A stretch of 64,000 bases of DNA, taken from the NCBI GenBank assembly GCA_015493635.1, contig WGCU01000067.1, forward strand, positions 30,725-94,724. Reading direction: 5' to 3'. The stretch is from Spirochaetaceae bacterium. Its GTDB lineage: Bacteria > Spirochaetota > Spirochaetia > B11-G9. Positions 36,194 through 45,277 of this stretch are shown here, one piece after another. The notes below the pieces were generated by a model, which saw only the letters and a list, made by a program, of their open reading frames with translations, did not search any database and had not been told where the DNA came from. Position 1 is the stretch's first letter. Each line of letters starts with the position of its first letter. A program made the position numbers and the translations under genes.

Positions 36194-37486
36194 TCACGAA
36201 GAAAGGGCAAGCCTGTGTGAAGTTTTTTCAGCCTTTGCGAGAACATCATCTTCGTTCATTGTACACAGCGTTCCCTGTTCCATAAGAAGCCGGCCGTTGC
36301 AGATCACCGTATCAACATCAGCACTCTGACCCGCGTACACTAAAGCCGGGACAGGATTGAAATTCGGATAGAAGTGCGGCTTTCCCCCGTCAACAAGAAT
36401 AATATCCGCTTTTTTCCCTGCTTCCAGAGAACCGATCTCATCCTCCCTACCAAGAGCCCGGGCCCCGTTTATGGTAGCCATCTGCAGAGCAGTATATGCA
36501 GGCACAACGGTGGAATCCTCATGTACCGCTTTATTTACAAGGGCTGCAAGATTCATCTCTTCGAACACATTCAGGTTGTTATTGCTTGCGGGGCCGTCGG
36601 TGCCCAAGGCCACATTCACTCCTGCATTTAAAAACCGGGGAATCGGAGCAAATCCGTTTCCCAGCTTAAAATTACTTCCGGGGTTATTCACAACAGAGAC
36701 ATCATAATCCGCAAGAATCCTGATATCATCAAAAGAAACGTACACGCAGTGTGCAGCGAACGTCTTCTGCCTGAACATCCCCAGCTTTTCCATGTACGCG
36801 ATGGGGGAAGAATTATACAGGCTGTAAATTGTTTCAATTTCCTTCCTGCTTTCGGAAAGGTGAGTATGGATATGAGCTCCCAATTCTTCAGCACTTTTAC
36901 GCACATGCTCAAGATACTCAGGTCCGCAGGTATAGGGAGCATGGGGAGCCAGATCCACATGTATTCTTCCCCCGGCTTTTTTATGCCAGTCATGAAATAA
37001 CTTAACCCCTATATCCAGTTTTTTAAGATCCGCAGCTTCGTTAAAGACAAGCCCCCGGGAAATGTTTGCCCGTATTCCGGTCTCCGCTACAGCCTCGGCA
37101 ACCGCATCCATAAAAAAGTACATATCGGCAAAGGTTGTTGTTCCAGAGCGTATCATCTCTGCTATACTGAGAAGGGAACCGGTATATACATCATCGGGAG
37201 TCAGCTTCTCTTCCATAGGAAGAATCCGGTCATTCAGCCACTCCCAGAAAGGAAGATCATCCGCGTAATGACGCATCAACGACATCGCAATATGGGTATG
37301 TGCATTGACAAGTCCCGGCATAATAATCTTTTTTGATGCATCGATTATTTTGTCAGGTATGAAATCTCCGGGAGTATCCCCGACATACGCTATGCTCTCA
37401 TCCTCAATACCAAGATCACCCTCAATTATTTCCGGCTCTGATCCTGCCATGGTCAAAATTGTTCCGTTTTTAAGTAAGATTTTCAC
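36194..37486 (-). CDS. mtaD: S-adenosylhomocysteine/5'-methylthioadenosine deaminase-type amidohydrolase
   Basis: About 430 residues from GTG 37486, which follows AAGAGGT; the open frame extends further without family support. The amidohydrolase metal ligands appear in order: NAHTHIAMSL, HLSESRKEIE, AAHCVYVS, ALGTDGPASNNN. HAPYTCGPEYLEHVRKSA and the overall length match the MtaD/SsnA-like deaminases that convert SAH or MTA to inosyl products. Other nucleoside or guanine-type substrates are possible. Confidence 0.85.
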   Translation of the reverse strand: MKILLKNGTILTMAGSEPEIIEGDLGIEDESIAYVGDTPGDFIPDKIIDASKKIIMPGLVNAHTHIAMSLMRHYADDLPFWEWLNDRILPMEEKLTPDDVYTGSLLSIAEMIRSGTTTFADMYFFMDAVAEAVAETGIRANISRGLVFNEAADLKKLDIGVKLFHDWHKKAGGRIHVDLAPHAPYTCGPEYLEHVRKSAEELGAHIHTHLSESRKEIETIYSLYNSSPIAYMEKLGMFRQKTFAAHCVYVSFDDIRILADYDVSVVNNPGSNFKLGNGFAPIPRFLNAGVNVALGTDGPASNNNLNVFEEMNLAALVNKAVHEDSTVVPAYTALQMATINGARALGREDEIGSLEAGKKADIILVDGGKPHFYPNFNPVPALVYAGQSADVDTVICNGRLLMEQGTLCTMNEDDVLAKAEKTSHRLALSS

Positions 37487-37589
37487 AGCCACCTCTTGCA
37501 CCAAGTGTAACGATGGGCGTAATAAAATCAAGGGCTCTCCGTACCAAGGTATTCTGTACACGGTTTCTCATTCATGATAGGGTACCTGC

Positions 37590-38252
37590 ATGAAATATCG
37601 ATGCCTTCTCATAGACCATGATGATACGAGTGTTGACAGCTCACCTTCAATCCATCACCCCGCACATCTTGAACAGATGAAACAGCTTAACAGAGAACAA
37701 GAATCTGTCAGTGTAGATGAGTGGATGAAGATAAATTATGATCCCGGAATCCTTGCTTACCTTGATACAGTACTTAAACTGAGTAAAAAGGAAAAAGATC
37801 TCTGCTACACCGTCTGGAGAGAGTATGCCAAAACACGGATACCGGATTTTTTCCCGGGAATACTTCAGCTCATGAAACGATTCAGGGAAGGGGGGGGATA
37901 TATCGTCGTGGTGACCCATTCCGAAGCAGAAATGGTACGGGCACATTACCAGCATCAGCAGGAGATACCCGGCTTCCTTCCAGACAGAATAATAGGGTGG
38001 ACCGGAGACAGCTCAAAAAACAAACCGGAACCATGGCCGGTTTTCGATGTCATGAAAAACTATAACCTGAAAAAAAGTGAAATTATCGTTGTAGATGACC
38101 TCAAGCCCGGTATTACCATGGCAAAAAGGGCCGGGGTTGATTCCGTGGGGGTAGGATGGAGCCATCACATTCCTGAAATTATCGAAGACATGAAAAAATC
38201 ATGCACGTACTACGCTACTTCTGTTGAAGAATTTGCGGAAATTATCTTTTAG
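37590..38252 (+). CDS. HAD-superfamily hydrolase
   Basis: A 220-residue HAD phosphatase-like protein. Motif I is CLLIDHDDTSVDS with nucleophile D9 and acid/base D11, motif II VVVTHSE, motif III lysine in KNKPEPWP, motif IV EIIVVDDLKPGI. A helical cap lies at about residues 20-85. The family hydrolyses small phosphate esters; the substrate is unknown. It starts about 100 bases from mtaD on the opposite strand and may share the intergenic control region. Confidence 0.85.
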   Translation: MKYRCLLIDHDDTSVDSSPSIHHPAHLEQMKQLNREQESVSVDEWMKINYDPGILAYLDTVLKLSKKEKDLCYTVWREYAKTRIPDFFPGILQLMKRFREGGGYIVVVTHSEAEMVRAHYQHQQEIPGFLPDRIIGWTGDSSKNKPEPWPVFDVMKNYNLKKSEIIVVDDLKPGITMAKRAGVDSVGVGWSHHIPEIIEDMKKSCTYYATSVEEFAEIIF

Positions 38253-38276
38253 GAAACAACAGCAGGAGCTCTCTCA

Positions 38277-39176
38277 ATGAAAACCGTCTTTGAAGCTATC
38301 ATTTTTTTCACTGCATTACATCTGTTTGCCGGAGAACAACCCCATGTAAAAATATTTCCTTTTAAATCTGCTGTTATTGAATACAAATACGAGGCATCGT
38401 TCAAGGGCACTCATGTAACGTACATTGACGACTATGGATACAGACAGGCGGACTACATTAAGAAAAAAGAAAATTTCGGAGGAAACAGCGGCTGGGACTA
38501 CGAAACAATTATACGTATCGGCAGCAAAGCGTATACAATCAATCTTGAAGATAAGACCATTGCTGTCGGCCGTAACGAAACGTACGGCTACTATCTCAGG
38601 AACCGGAACAGACCGTGCACCGATGTATCAAACGCACTTTTTAAAGCTGCGGGAGGCTGGAAAATAACAGGGAAAGAATCTTTTCTGGGCAAAGAGGGCA
38701 CCCTGTGGAAATCCGGTAAAAATATCATGATGACATGGATGGGACTTCTCCTGCAAAAAACGATCAACTTTATGACCATGACCGTAGAAAAAGCGGTAAA
38801 ACTGGAGCTGGATACGGATATTCCGGAAAATGTATTTGAAATACCGGAAGGACTGCGTTATCTTTCTACTGATGTATACCAGGGATTTTCAGGGTTAAAA
38901 CTTGATCTTGGCAGTTCAGCAGATACAGTAAAGCAGAAAAACAATAATATTACCGTAGCGTTCAACTCAAAGGAACTAAGCGGCTGCAATAATTTTGTTT
39001 ATTTTACCGATACGGGGGGAAAGGTACTGAGTCCCGGAATAAACGATTACAACAAAATTGATAACCTCATTATCAAAGCCATGAAGAGAAATATGACAGA
39101 TAATAAGGTTACTCTGCCCCTGACTGAAACACTTGTTTTTTTACCGCTGAGGGCTTTCCTGGAAAGCTGCAGATAG
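38277..39176 (+). CDS. Secreted hypothetical protein, probably frameshifted near its end
   Basis: A 299-residue protein with a signal peptide (about residues 1-18, ending LHLFAG). The body is beta-rich and has no recognised domain. At the run of seven T (39136-39142) one extra T would keep the frame open into a coherent 70-residue tail ending at 39355, so the present end LPLRAFLESCR is likely the result of a frameshift or sequencing error. It starts 24 bases after the HAD gene and is followed by another secreted protein gene. Confidence 0.65.
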   Translation: MKTVFEAIIFFTALHLFAGEQPHVKIFPFKSAVIEYKYEASFKGTHVTYIDDYGYRQADYIKKKENFGGNSGWDYETIIRIGSKAYTINLEDKTIAVGRNETYGYYLRNRNRPCTDVSNALFKAAGGWKITGKESFLGKEGTLWKSGKNIMMTWMGLLLQKTINFMTMTVEKAVKLELDTDIPENVFEIPEGLRYLSTDVYQGFSGLKLDLGSSADTVKQKNNNITVAFNSKELSGCNNFVYFTDTGGKVLSPGINDYNKIDNLIIKAMKRNMTDNKVTLPLTETLVFLPLRAFLESCR

Positions 39177-39355
39177 AACACATTGATAAAAACGGATTTA
39201 AAATACGGTATCTTATATTTAACCGTAACGGCACCGTTCTCAGGTTTTCCAATGGTACTGAAGATGCCCTGCAGGATGATTTTGATATTTCGCCAGGGAG
39301 AAACGAGGTAATAGTCCGTCCGAAAGAAGGAACACGATGTCTCGTCCTGGATTGA
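39143..39355 (+). other. Out-of-frame C-terminal extension of the preceding gene
   Basis: This 70-codon frame reads TAEGFPGKLQIEHIDKNGFK onward and ends RCLVLD-stop. It joins the preceding gene exactly at the T7 tract, has no start or ribosome site of its own, and has gene-like composition. It is probably the true end of the protein encoded from 38277. Confidence 0.6.
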
Positions 39356-39374
39356 TAACATAAAAGGAGTTTAC

Positions 39375-40544
39375 ATGAAGAGAGCAACACTGGTACTGCT
39401 TGCAGTTCTGATACTTACAGCAGGCGCAGCTGCCGAAACAGCGGACCTTTCCGGGAAATGGCTGATGACAAAAGCAGTAATGACGGGAAAGACAGAGGAT
39501 GTTTACCAGACACTGAATTTCAGGGATGACGGGTATGCGGAAATGCAGGGAAGGGTTTTCGGAACATGGGTGGAGGATACACAGAATCATTCAGTTACCA
39601 TAAAATCTGCAATGATAAATGAATTTCAGGGAACATGGAAAATTTCCTCTCCTTCTCCCGGTGAATTGAAGCTGGAGTCGGATAGCGGAAAACTGTATTT
39701 TACTCCCTTTGACATTAAAAAGATAACGCAGGAAAATTCGGAATCAGGATTACAGGGAGTCTGGAAACTGGAGACCAAGAACGAAGAGGGAGCTGATGTA
39801 TACGTCTCTTTCAAACTGCCCAATACGCTCATCATTGAGGATATCGGTGAGGGATTTACCGAAAGATCAAGCGGTATGTGGATCTATGGCAGCAAAAACA
39901 AATCCATCATACTGTCGGTAAGAGACCAGCTGCTCAAGGGAAAACACCCGGTACTTAAAATTGATGAGCATAGGCTTGAACTGGGGGATGCCGGTTCAAA
40001 AATCAAGGCTGTGCATGTCAGACAAACAGCCAAAAACAGGGAAAAACTTGATTTTACCGAAAGCGGAAATGAAAACGGGGCAAGTCTTGATCCGGATACC
40101 TTCCCCTGGTTTGACACATACCGGAAAGTAGAGTCACTTCAAAAGGTAAAGCGTCTGACATACAAAAAATCAACCCTGCTTCCTGATCTTGATATATATA
40201 TCACCAAAAGTATCACTGCAGATGTCTCTGCCAGTGAGGATACAGGGGAAATACATATCGGTCATATCTTTGGCACCTTGTACGCGGACAACTACTATGA
40301 AGACAATGTCTTTTATCCTGTAGAAGAACCGGATACGTATACGGCAGCCGGAGAAAAGGAAATAACCGTGCCCGCAGGGACTTTTCTGTGCAGAATTATC
40401 AACATATATGATGATTTCGATCAACGCAAAACCAGATTGTACATGATAGAAAACCGCCCCGGTATCTACGCCAGAATTATCAATGTGCAGAAAGATTTCA
40501 GCAATGAGACATACACCATGTATGAATTGGCAGGAATTAAGTAA
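39375..40544 (+). CDS. Secreted protein with two lipocalin-like repeats
   Basis: A 389-residue protein with a clear signal peptide (1-20, cleaved at AAA-ET). Two segments begin with the same pattern, DLSGKWLM (about residue 24) and LQGVWKLE (about 125), each followed by beta strands. This resembles the repeated small beta-barrel domains often named lipocalin-like, though I cannot name the family. The C-terminal 140 residues are different and contain KEITVPAGTFLCRI. It is probably periplasmic; function unknown. A GGAG site precedes the ATG. Confidence 0.7.
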   Translation: MKRATLVLLAVLILTAGAAAETADLSGKWLMTKAVMTGKTEDVYQTLNFRDDGYAEMQGRVFGTWVEDTQNHSVTIKSAMINEFQGTWKISSPSPGELKLESDSGKLYFTPFDIKKITQENSESGLQGVWKLETKNEEGADVYVSFKLPNTLIIEDIGEGFTERSSGMWIYGSKNKSIILSVRDQLLKGKHPVLKIDEHRLELGDAGSKIKAVHVRQTAKNREKLDFTESGNENGASLDPDTFPWFDTYRKVESLQKVKRLTYKKSTLLPDLDIYITKSITADVSASEDTGEIHIGHIFGTLYADNYYEDNVFYPVEEPDTYTAAGEKEITVPAGTFLCRIINIYDDFDQRKTRLYMIENRPGIYARIINVQKDFSNETYTMYELAGIK

Positions 40545-40593
40545 CCGCTGAATATTAAAGGAGGAGAGGTCTTACAAACTTTTCCTCCGGAAT

Positions 40594-41673
40594 TTACTTT
40601 TTGTAAACCCGGAAAAAGGCTTTATTAAAATCCAGATGTACCGTCTCTCCCATAGTATAATGTTTGTACTTCCCTTCAATATTGGATTGAATAATGGTGA
40701 TAAAACTATTTTCAAATTCAACCTTGTATTCTGAGATACTCCCTAAAAAAGAACTTACATCAAGTTTTCCGGTAAACCCTGTCGGTTTTGTACGTATTGA
40801 AACAGCTTCCGGTTTGATAGCCAGGGATACTTCTTCTCCTTCGGAAAATTCCCCGTCGGGTTTTGAAACAACTATGGAGTTATTTTGAAGGGATACCGTG
40901 AGAGAATCAGGATGTACTTCCTCGACAACGCCATCCATGAAATTCGCGTTTCCAATAAAATCAGCCACAAACGAACTGTTCGGGTTATTGTAGATCTCCT
41001 CCGGAGATCCCATCTGTGCAATCTGCCCTTTATTCATTATGACGATAGTATCCGACATACTGAGAGCTTCTGACTGGTCATGGGTAACGTACAAAGCGGT
41101 GATTCCAAGCATCTGCTGAACTCTTTTTATTTCCGTCCGTGTCTGGATTCTCAGCTTTGCGTCAAGGTTGGAAAGCGGTTCATCAAAAAGAATAATTTTG
41201 GGTTTGAGTACTATCGCCCGGGCAAGGGCAACCCGCTGCTGCTGTCCTCCTGATAATTCTCCGGGATATCTTTTCTCAAGTCCCACAAGGTTAACCATCT
41301 GGGCAACCATGGCAACCTCATTTTTTATTACCTCCCTTGACATATTCCGCAGTTTCAAACCATAGGCAATATTGTCAAAAATGGTCATATGGGGGAAAAG
41401 CGCGTAACTTTGAAATACCATGGGCATATTCCGGTCAAAAGCAGGTACACTATTTATTACTTTGCCATCCAGAATGATATCGCCCGCATTCTGAATTTCA
41501 AACCCTGCTATCATACGCAGAGTTGTTGTTTTACCGCATCCTGAAGGACCCAGTAAAGTAACAAATTCTCCCTCTTTAATGGTAAGAGAAATATTATCTA
41601 CCGCTTTTACCTGGGAGCCTCTTCCATCACTGAATATTTTAGTAATATTTTTCAACGTAAGATAGTCTTTCAT
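40594..41673 (-). CDS. ABC transporter ATP-binding protein (iron/spermidine/phosphonate type), system 1
   Basis: A 359-residue CUT1/FbpC-PotA-type ATPase. Walker [19 protein letters not shown], signature [15 protein letters not shown], Walker [16 protein letters not shown], then a C-terminal TOBE-like domain (about 240-355). It energises the two-domain permease encoded 10 bases upstream. The set SBP-permease-ATPase is the FbpABC (ferric iron) layout, but AEP or thiamine importers look alike. Confidence 0.9.
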   Translation of the reverse strand: MKDYLTLKNITKIFSDGRGSQVKAVDNISLTIKEGEFVTLLGPSGCGKTTTLRMIAGFEIQNAGDIILDGKVINSVPAFDRNMPMVFQSYALFPHMTIFDNIAYGLKLRNMSREVIKNEVAMVAQMVNLVGLEKRYPGELSGGQQQRVALARAIVLKPKIILFDEPLSNLDAKLRIQTRTEIKRVQQMLGITALYVTHDQSEALSMSDTIVIMNKGQIAQMGSPEEIYNNPNSSFVADFIGNANFMDGVVEEVHPDSLTVSLQNNSIVVSKPDGEFSEGEEVSLAIKPEAVSIRTKPTGFTGKLDVSSFLGSISEYKVEFENSFITIIQSNIEGKYKHYTMGETVHLDFNKAFFRVYKK

Positions 41674-41683
41674 ATTTTTCCCC

Positions 41684-43372
41684 TTAGTTGGTTGTTCCGA
41701 AAATCTGAGATTGTTTGAGCCCTGTCAGTTTCATGATAAGAAATACAAAAGTCATGATTACAATAATCAATACAAAAGACAGAACCGATGCAGCTCCAAG
41801 GCGCATTATTTCAGTCTGTGCCAGAATCAAAACGGTCAGATGATTCCACCGTGCTGATACAAGAAAAATAATGGCACTTATGGCTGTCATTGCCCGGACA
41901 AAAGCAAAGGTAGCTCCGGCGAAAAAAGAAGGTCTGATAAGCGGCAGGGTAATTTTCCGGAATGTGTACGCAGTGGTTGCTCCCAGATTGGTTGAAGATT
42001 CCTCTATATCAGTTGAAATCTGTTTAAGTGCTGCAATTCCGCCCTGTACCCCTATAGGAACATTTCTGAATACATATACGGCAATAAGAATAAAGGCTGT
42101 TCCTGACAGTTCAAAGGGGGCTTTGTTAAAGGCAAGAATGTACCCGATACCAATAGCTGTTCCGGGAATTGCATAGCTGAGCATGGACAGAAAATCAAGA
42201 GCTCCCTTTCCGGGAAATGACTTTCTCACCACAATAAAAGCTATAACCATCCCGAGTAACGCAGTAATGGGGGTCTGGATTATAGCCAGATAGAGGGTGT
42301 TTTTAAGGGTGGTAAATCCAACATCAAAACTGTACGCGAACCATTTCAGTGTTGGTGTCCAGTTTACACCCCAGAGCTTTACAAAACTGCCGCCGATAAT
42401 CGTTGTATAAAACATAAGGACAAAAATTGAAACGCTCAGACAAAATGCAAACAACCCTGCCCGGGTAGCTTTACTTACCGATGCGGAACCTCTTCTGGAA
42501 GATTTACCGGTAATGGTAACGTAGGTTTTGTTTTTCATGATATATTTCTGAATAAAGAAAACAAGAACCGTGGGAACAAGAAGAAGGATGGCAAGGGCGG
42601 CCCCTCTGGGGAGGTTGCCCATACCGGTGAACTCAAGGTATGCTTTAACAGACAGTACATCGAACTCACCGCCGATGATAATAGGATTTCCGAAATCTGT
42701 TAGTGATCCCACAAATACCAAAAGCCATGAAGCAAATATTCCCGGTAAAGCAAGGGGAAATGTTACCGTCCAGAACGTACGGCCCCGTTTCGCGCCAAGA
42801 TTCATGGCGCAGGTTTCAAGATCAGGATCTATTCCCTGAAGAATTCCGACGAGGGTCATATACGCTATGGGATACATAGTTATAACCTGGACTATAATCA
42901 GTCCTTTTAATCCGTAGATCCCGCCGGTATCCATGTTAAGTAACTTTGCCGTAATAAGACCGTTTCTTCCAAACAGAAGAATAACGGACAATGCAAACAT
43001 AAAGGGCGGAGAAATAATAGGCAGAATACCCATACTTTGAAAGAACCGTTTTCCCCCGATATTTCCCTTTGTCATTCCATAGGCGAAAACAAAACCTACT
43101 ATGGTAGCAAGGGTTGCAACAGAAATTCCCAAAACGACAGAATTTCTTATTGTTTTTATGTATCCTGAGTGAGTAAAAATATATGAATACTCACTGACGG
43201 AGAACTTCCCCCCCGGTGTTAAACTCAACTTTGCCGCGGCATACAGAGGGTAAACTATAAACAACAGCAGCAGCCCTAAAATTAATAATACACTAATAAA
43301 GAGAACGGGATCCCTTGTTAATTGATAAAACTTCCCTTCTTTTTTCCCGGTAAGTACAACATCAGAACTCAC
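41684..43372 (-). CDS. ABC transporter permease with two fused membrane domains, system 1
   Basis: A 562-residue permease made of two tandem binding-protein-dependent domains (about 70-260 and 350-550), as in FbpB/SfuB. Each half has an EAA-like loop: CAMNLGAKRGRTFWTVTFPL and ESSTNLGATTAYTFRKITLP. About 12 membrane segments are visible. It is the middle gene of the first iron-type importer and is about as long as its paralogue at 55566-57278. Confidence 0.9.
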   Translation of the reverse strand: MSSDVVLTGKKEGKFYQLTRDPVLFISVLLILGLLLLFIVYPLYAAAKLSLTPGGKFSVSEYSYIFTHSGYIKTIRNSVVLGISVATLATIVGFVFAYGMTKGNIGGKRFFQSMGILPIISPPFMFALSVILLFGRNGLITAKLLNMDTGGIYGLKGLIIVQVITMYPIAYMTLVGILQGIDPDLETCAMNLGAKRGRTFWTVTFPLALPGIFASWLLVFVGSLTDFGNPIIIGGEFDVLSVKAYLEFTGMGNLPRGAALAILLLVPTVLVFFIQKYIMKNKTYVTITGKSSRRGSASVSKATRAGLFAFCLSVSIFVLMFYTTIIGGSFVKLWGVNWTPTLKWFAYSFDVGFTTLKNTLYLAIIQTPITALLGMVIAFIVVRKSFPGKGALDFLSMLSYAIPGTAIGIGYILAFNKAPFELSGTAFILIAVYVFRNVPIGVQGGIAALKQISTDIEESSTNLGATTAYTFRKITLPLIRPSFFAGATFAFVRAMTAISAIIFLVSARWNHLTVLILAQTEIMRLGAASVLSFVLIIVIMTFVFLIMKLTGLKQSQIFGTTN

Positions 43373-43410
43373 AATTAAATCTCCTTCTATTTATTAGTGA
43401 AGCAGTAAAA

Positions 43411-43431
43411 GGCTCCTCTAAAAGAGGAGCC
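43411..43431 (-). terminator. Hairpin between binding-protein and permease genes, system 1
   Basis: A perfect 9-bp stem GGCTCCTCT/AGAGGAGCC with an AAA loop, followed on the minus strand by TTTTACTG. It probably terminates most transcripts after the binding-protein gene, with read-through into the permease. Confidence 0.7.
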
Positions 43432-43441
43432 CAAAAAATGG

Positions 43442-44479
43442 TTATTTCTTTTTTACTGTTTTAGCTTCACCATTGATGACCTGGTTCCATTTTTCAACAA
43501 GACGGGTCTTGTTTTCTGCGGCCCAGACATCGTTCTGGTTAATTACATTAACGTTTTTAATGGAAACGGCACCCTTGGCAAGAGGTACATCAACAAACGG
43601 AACAACGAACTTTGTGGCATAGATCTTTGCAGCAGTTTTACCAAGACCCCAGTCGTACAGCTTCTTTGCTGCAGCCAGTTCATCTGCGGGGCCGTTCTTT
43701 ATAAGAGATATGGATGCAACTTCATACCCGGTTCCCTCTTTAGGGAAGGTAATCTTTAAGGGGTAACCTTCGTTTACAAGTTTTACACCGTCATGAGAAT
43801 ATCCGATCGCGATGGTTGTTTCTCCGATTGCGGCATTCTTTCCAGGAGCAGAACCTGAACGGGTATACTGGGTTATGTTTGCATCAAGACCTTTCAGCAT
43901 TTCAAAAGCTTTGTCTTCTCCAAAAATCTGAACGAGGGTTGCAAGGGTGTTATACGCAGTACCTGATGATCCCGGATTAGCCATCTGTACCTGCCCCTTA
44001 TACTGAGGACTTACAATGTCCGCCCATGACTGGGGAGCTTTCAGGTTGTACTTGGCCAGTTTGTTGGTATTGCTTTCAAAACAAAGCATTCCGGCATAGA
44101 TACCTGTCCAGTAGTGATCTTTGTCCCTGAACTGAGCAGGTATATTCTTGGCTGCGGGAGAGTCATACTGCATGGTAAGCCCTTTCTGTTTCGCCTGGAT
44201 ATGCCCGATTCCAACTCCTCCGAACCAGATACTGGCCTGAGGATTTGCTTTTTCAGCTTCAATTCTTGCTACTGCTTCACCAGTTGAAAGCCGGACCCAG
44301 TCAACCTGAATTCCGGTTTCTTCGGTAAATGCTTTAAATACCTTCTGTGCAAGCTCTTCATCAAGTGTTGTATAAGCGGTAATACGCTGTGCTTTTTCCT
44401 TCGACCCGTTTGCAAACAGCATGGATCCTGAAAAAAGGATAAGTGCACATAACACGACAGCAATGAAAATTCTTTTCAT
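43442..44479 (-). CDS. Extracellular solute-binding protein (iron-type, family 1), system 1
   Basis: About 345 residues from ATG 44479, which has GGAGG 5 bases before it. The signal peptide is followed by LFANGSKEKAQ. The mature protein starts ITAYTTLDEELAQKVFKAF and has the ligand-cleft segment QYTRSGSAPGKNAAIG. It resembles the FbpA/AfuA ferric-binding family, but the double tyrosine of classical FbpA is not obvious, so the ligand is uncertain. Four direct repeats upstream suggest activation by the adjacent two-component system. Confidence 0.87.
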   Translation of the reverse strand: MKRIFIAVVLCALILFSGSMLFANGSKEKAQRITAYTTLDEELAQKVFKAFTEETGIQVDWVRLSTGEAVARIEAEKANPQASIWFGGVGIGHIQAKQKGLTMQYDSPAAKNIPAQFRDKDHYWTGIYAGMLCFESNTNKLAKYNLKAPQSWADIVSPQYKGQVQMANPGSSGTAYNTLATLVQIFGEDKAFEMLKGLDANITQYTRSGSAPGKNAAIGETTIAIGYSHDGVKLVNEGYPLKITFPKEGTGYEVASISLIKNGPADELAAAKKLYDWGLGKTAAKIYATKFVVPFVDVPLAKGAVSIKNVNVINQNDVWAAENKTRLVEKWNQVINGEAKTVKKK

Positions 44480-44537
44480 GTTTTCCTCCAAAAAATTTTT
44501 CTATATACAGTAGACTACGGTTAACGCGATTTTGCAA

Positions 44538-44576
44538 GAAACAATAGAGTAACAATTAGGTAACAAAAAAGTAACA
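44538..44576 (-). promoter_or_regulatory. Four direct repeats (TGTTAC boxes, 11-bp period) before the iron-type binding protein gene
   Basis: On the minus strand TGTTAC, TGTTAC, TGTTAC and TGTTTC occur at exact 11-base spacing (plus-strand starts 44571, 44560, 44549, 44538). Direct repeats every 11 bases are the pattern bound by OmpR/PhoB-type regulators, and such a regulator is encoded right next to them. A TATATA -10 lies downstream near 44502 without a good -35, which fits activator dependence. Confidence 0.7.
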
Positions 44577-44587
44577 GAAGTGTTCAG

Positions 44588-45277
44588 TTATTCAACAGCT
44601 CCCAGCCGGTAGCCTTTTCCCCATTCATTCAGAATATACACAGGGTGGTGCGGGTCCGGCTCTATCTTTTTTCTCAGACGCTGAATGGTAACCTTCACCA
44701 TCTCTCTGCCGCCTTCCCAGTCATCATTATGGCCCCAAACCTCTTTCAGGAGGACCTGCCACGAGATTACCCACCCTGTTCTCGAAGCAAGACAGGAAAG
44801 AAGACTGTACTCTATAGGTGTAAGATTTATCCTTTGCCCATGAAGGGAGACATCTTCCCTCTCCAGATTAATGATAAGGTCAGAGATAATAATTTCCTTC
44901 CGGGCAATCATTTCATCCATGCGGGAGAGTATTTTCCCAACCCTTAATATAAACTCCCGGTGATTAAAAGGTTTCGTCATGTAATCCTCAGCGCCTATCT
45001 CAAGTCCCGATATAACATCACTGTCCCTGTCTCTGGCACTAAGAATAATAACAGGGACAGAATTTGTCTGTTTTATTCTGTTACAAACAGTCAAGCCGTC
45101 CATGAAGGGAAGATTTAAATCGAGAACAACGAGATGATAGATACCCCCCTCCAGAGCAGCCAACCCTTTTTCTCCGGTATCCGCCACGGTAACTTCATAC
45201 CCTTCATCAATGAGCAGATATTCAAGGATCCCTGCAATATCAGTTTCATCCTCAATAACAAGTATTCTTTGTTTCAT
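44588..45277 (-). CDS. OmpR/PhoB-family response regulator
   Basis: A 229-residue regulator. The receiver domain (1-120) has acidic residues ED (9-10), phospho-acceptor D53 in VLDLNLPFMDG and conserved lysine in YMTKPF. The C-terminal winged helix has the OmpR pattern TPIEYSLLSCLASRTGWVIS and RLRKKIEPDPHHPVYI. Its start overlaps the histidine kinase gene by 4 bases. The 11-bp repeats 12 bases after its end imply that it controls the iron-type importer. Confidence 0.93.
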   Translation of the reverse strand: MKQRILVIEDETDIAGILEYLLIDEGYEVTVADTGEKGLAALEGGIYHLVVLDLNLPFMDGLTVCNRIKQTNSVPVIILSARDRDSDVISGLEIGAEDYMTKPFNHREFILRVGKILSRMDEMIARKEIIISDLIINLEREDVSLHGQRINLTPIEYSLLSCLASRTGWVISWQVLLKEVWGHNDDWEGGREMVKVTIQRLRKKIEPDPHHPVYILNEWGKGYRLGAVE

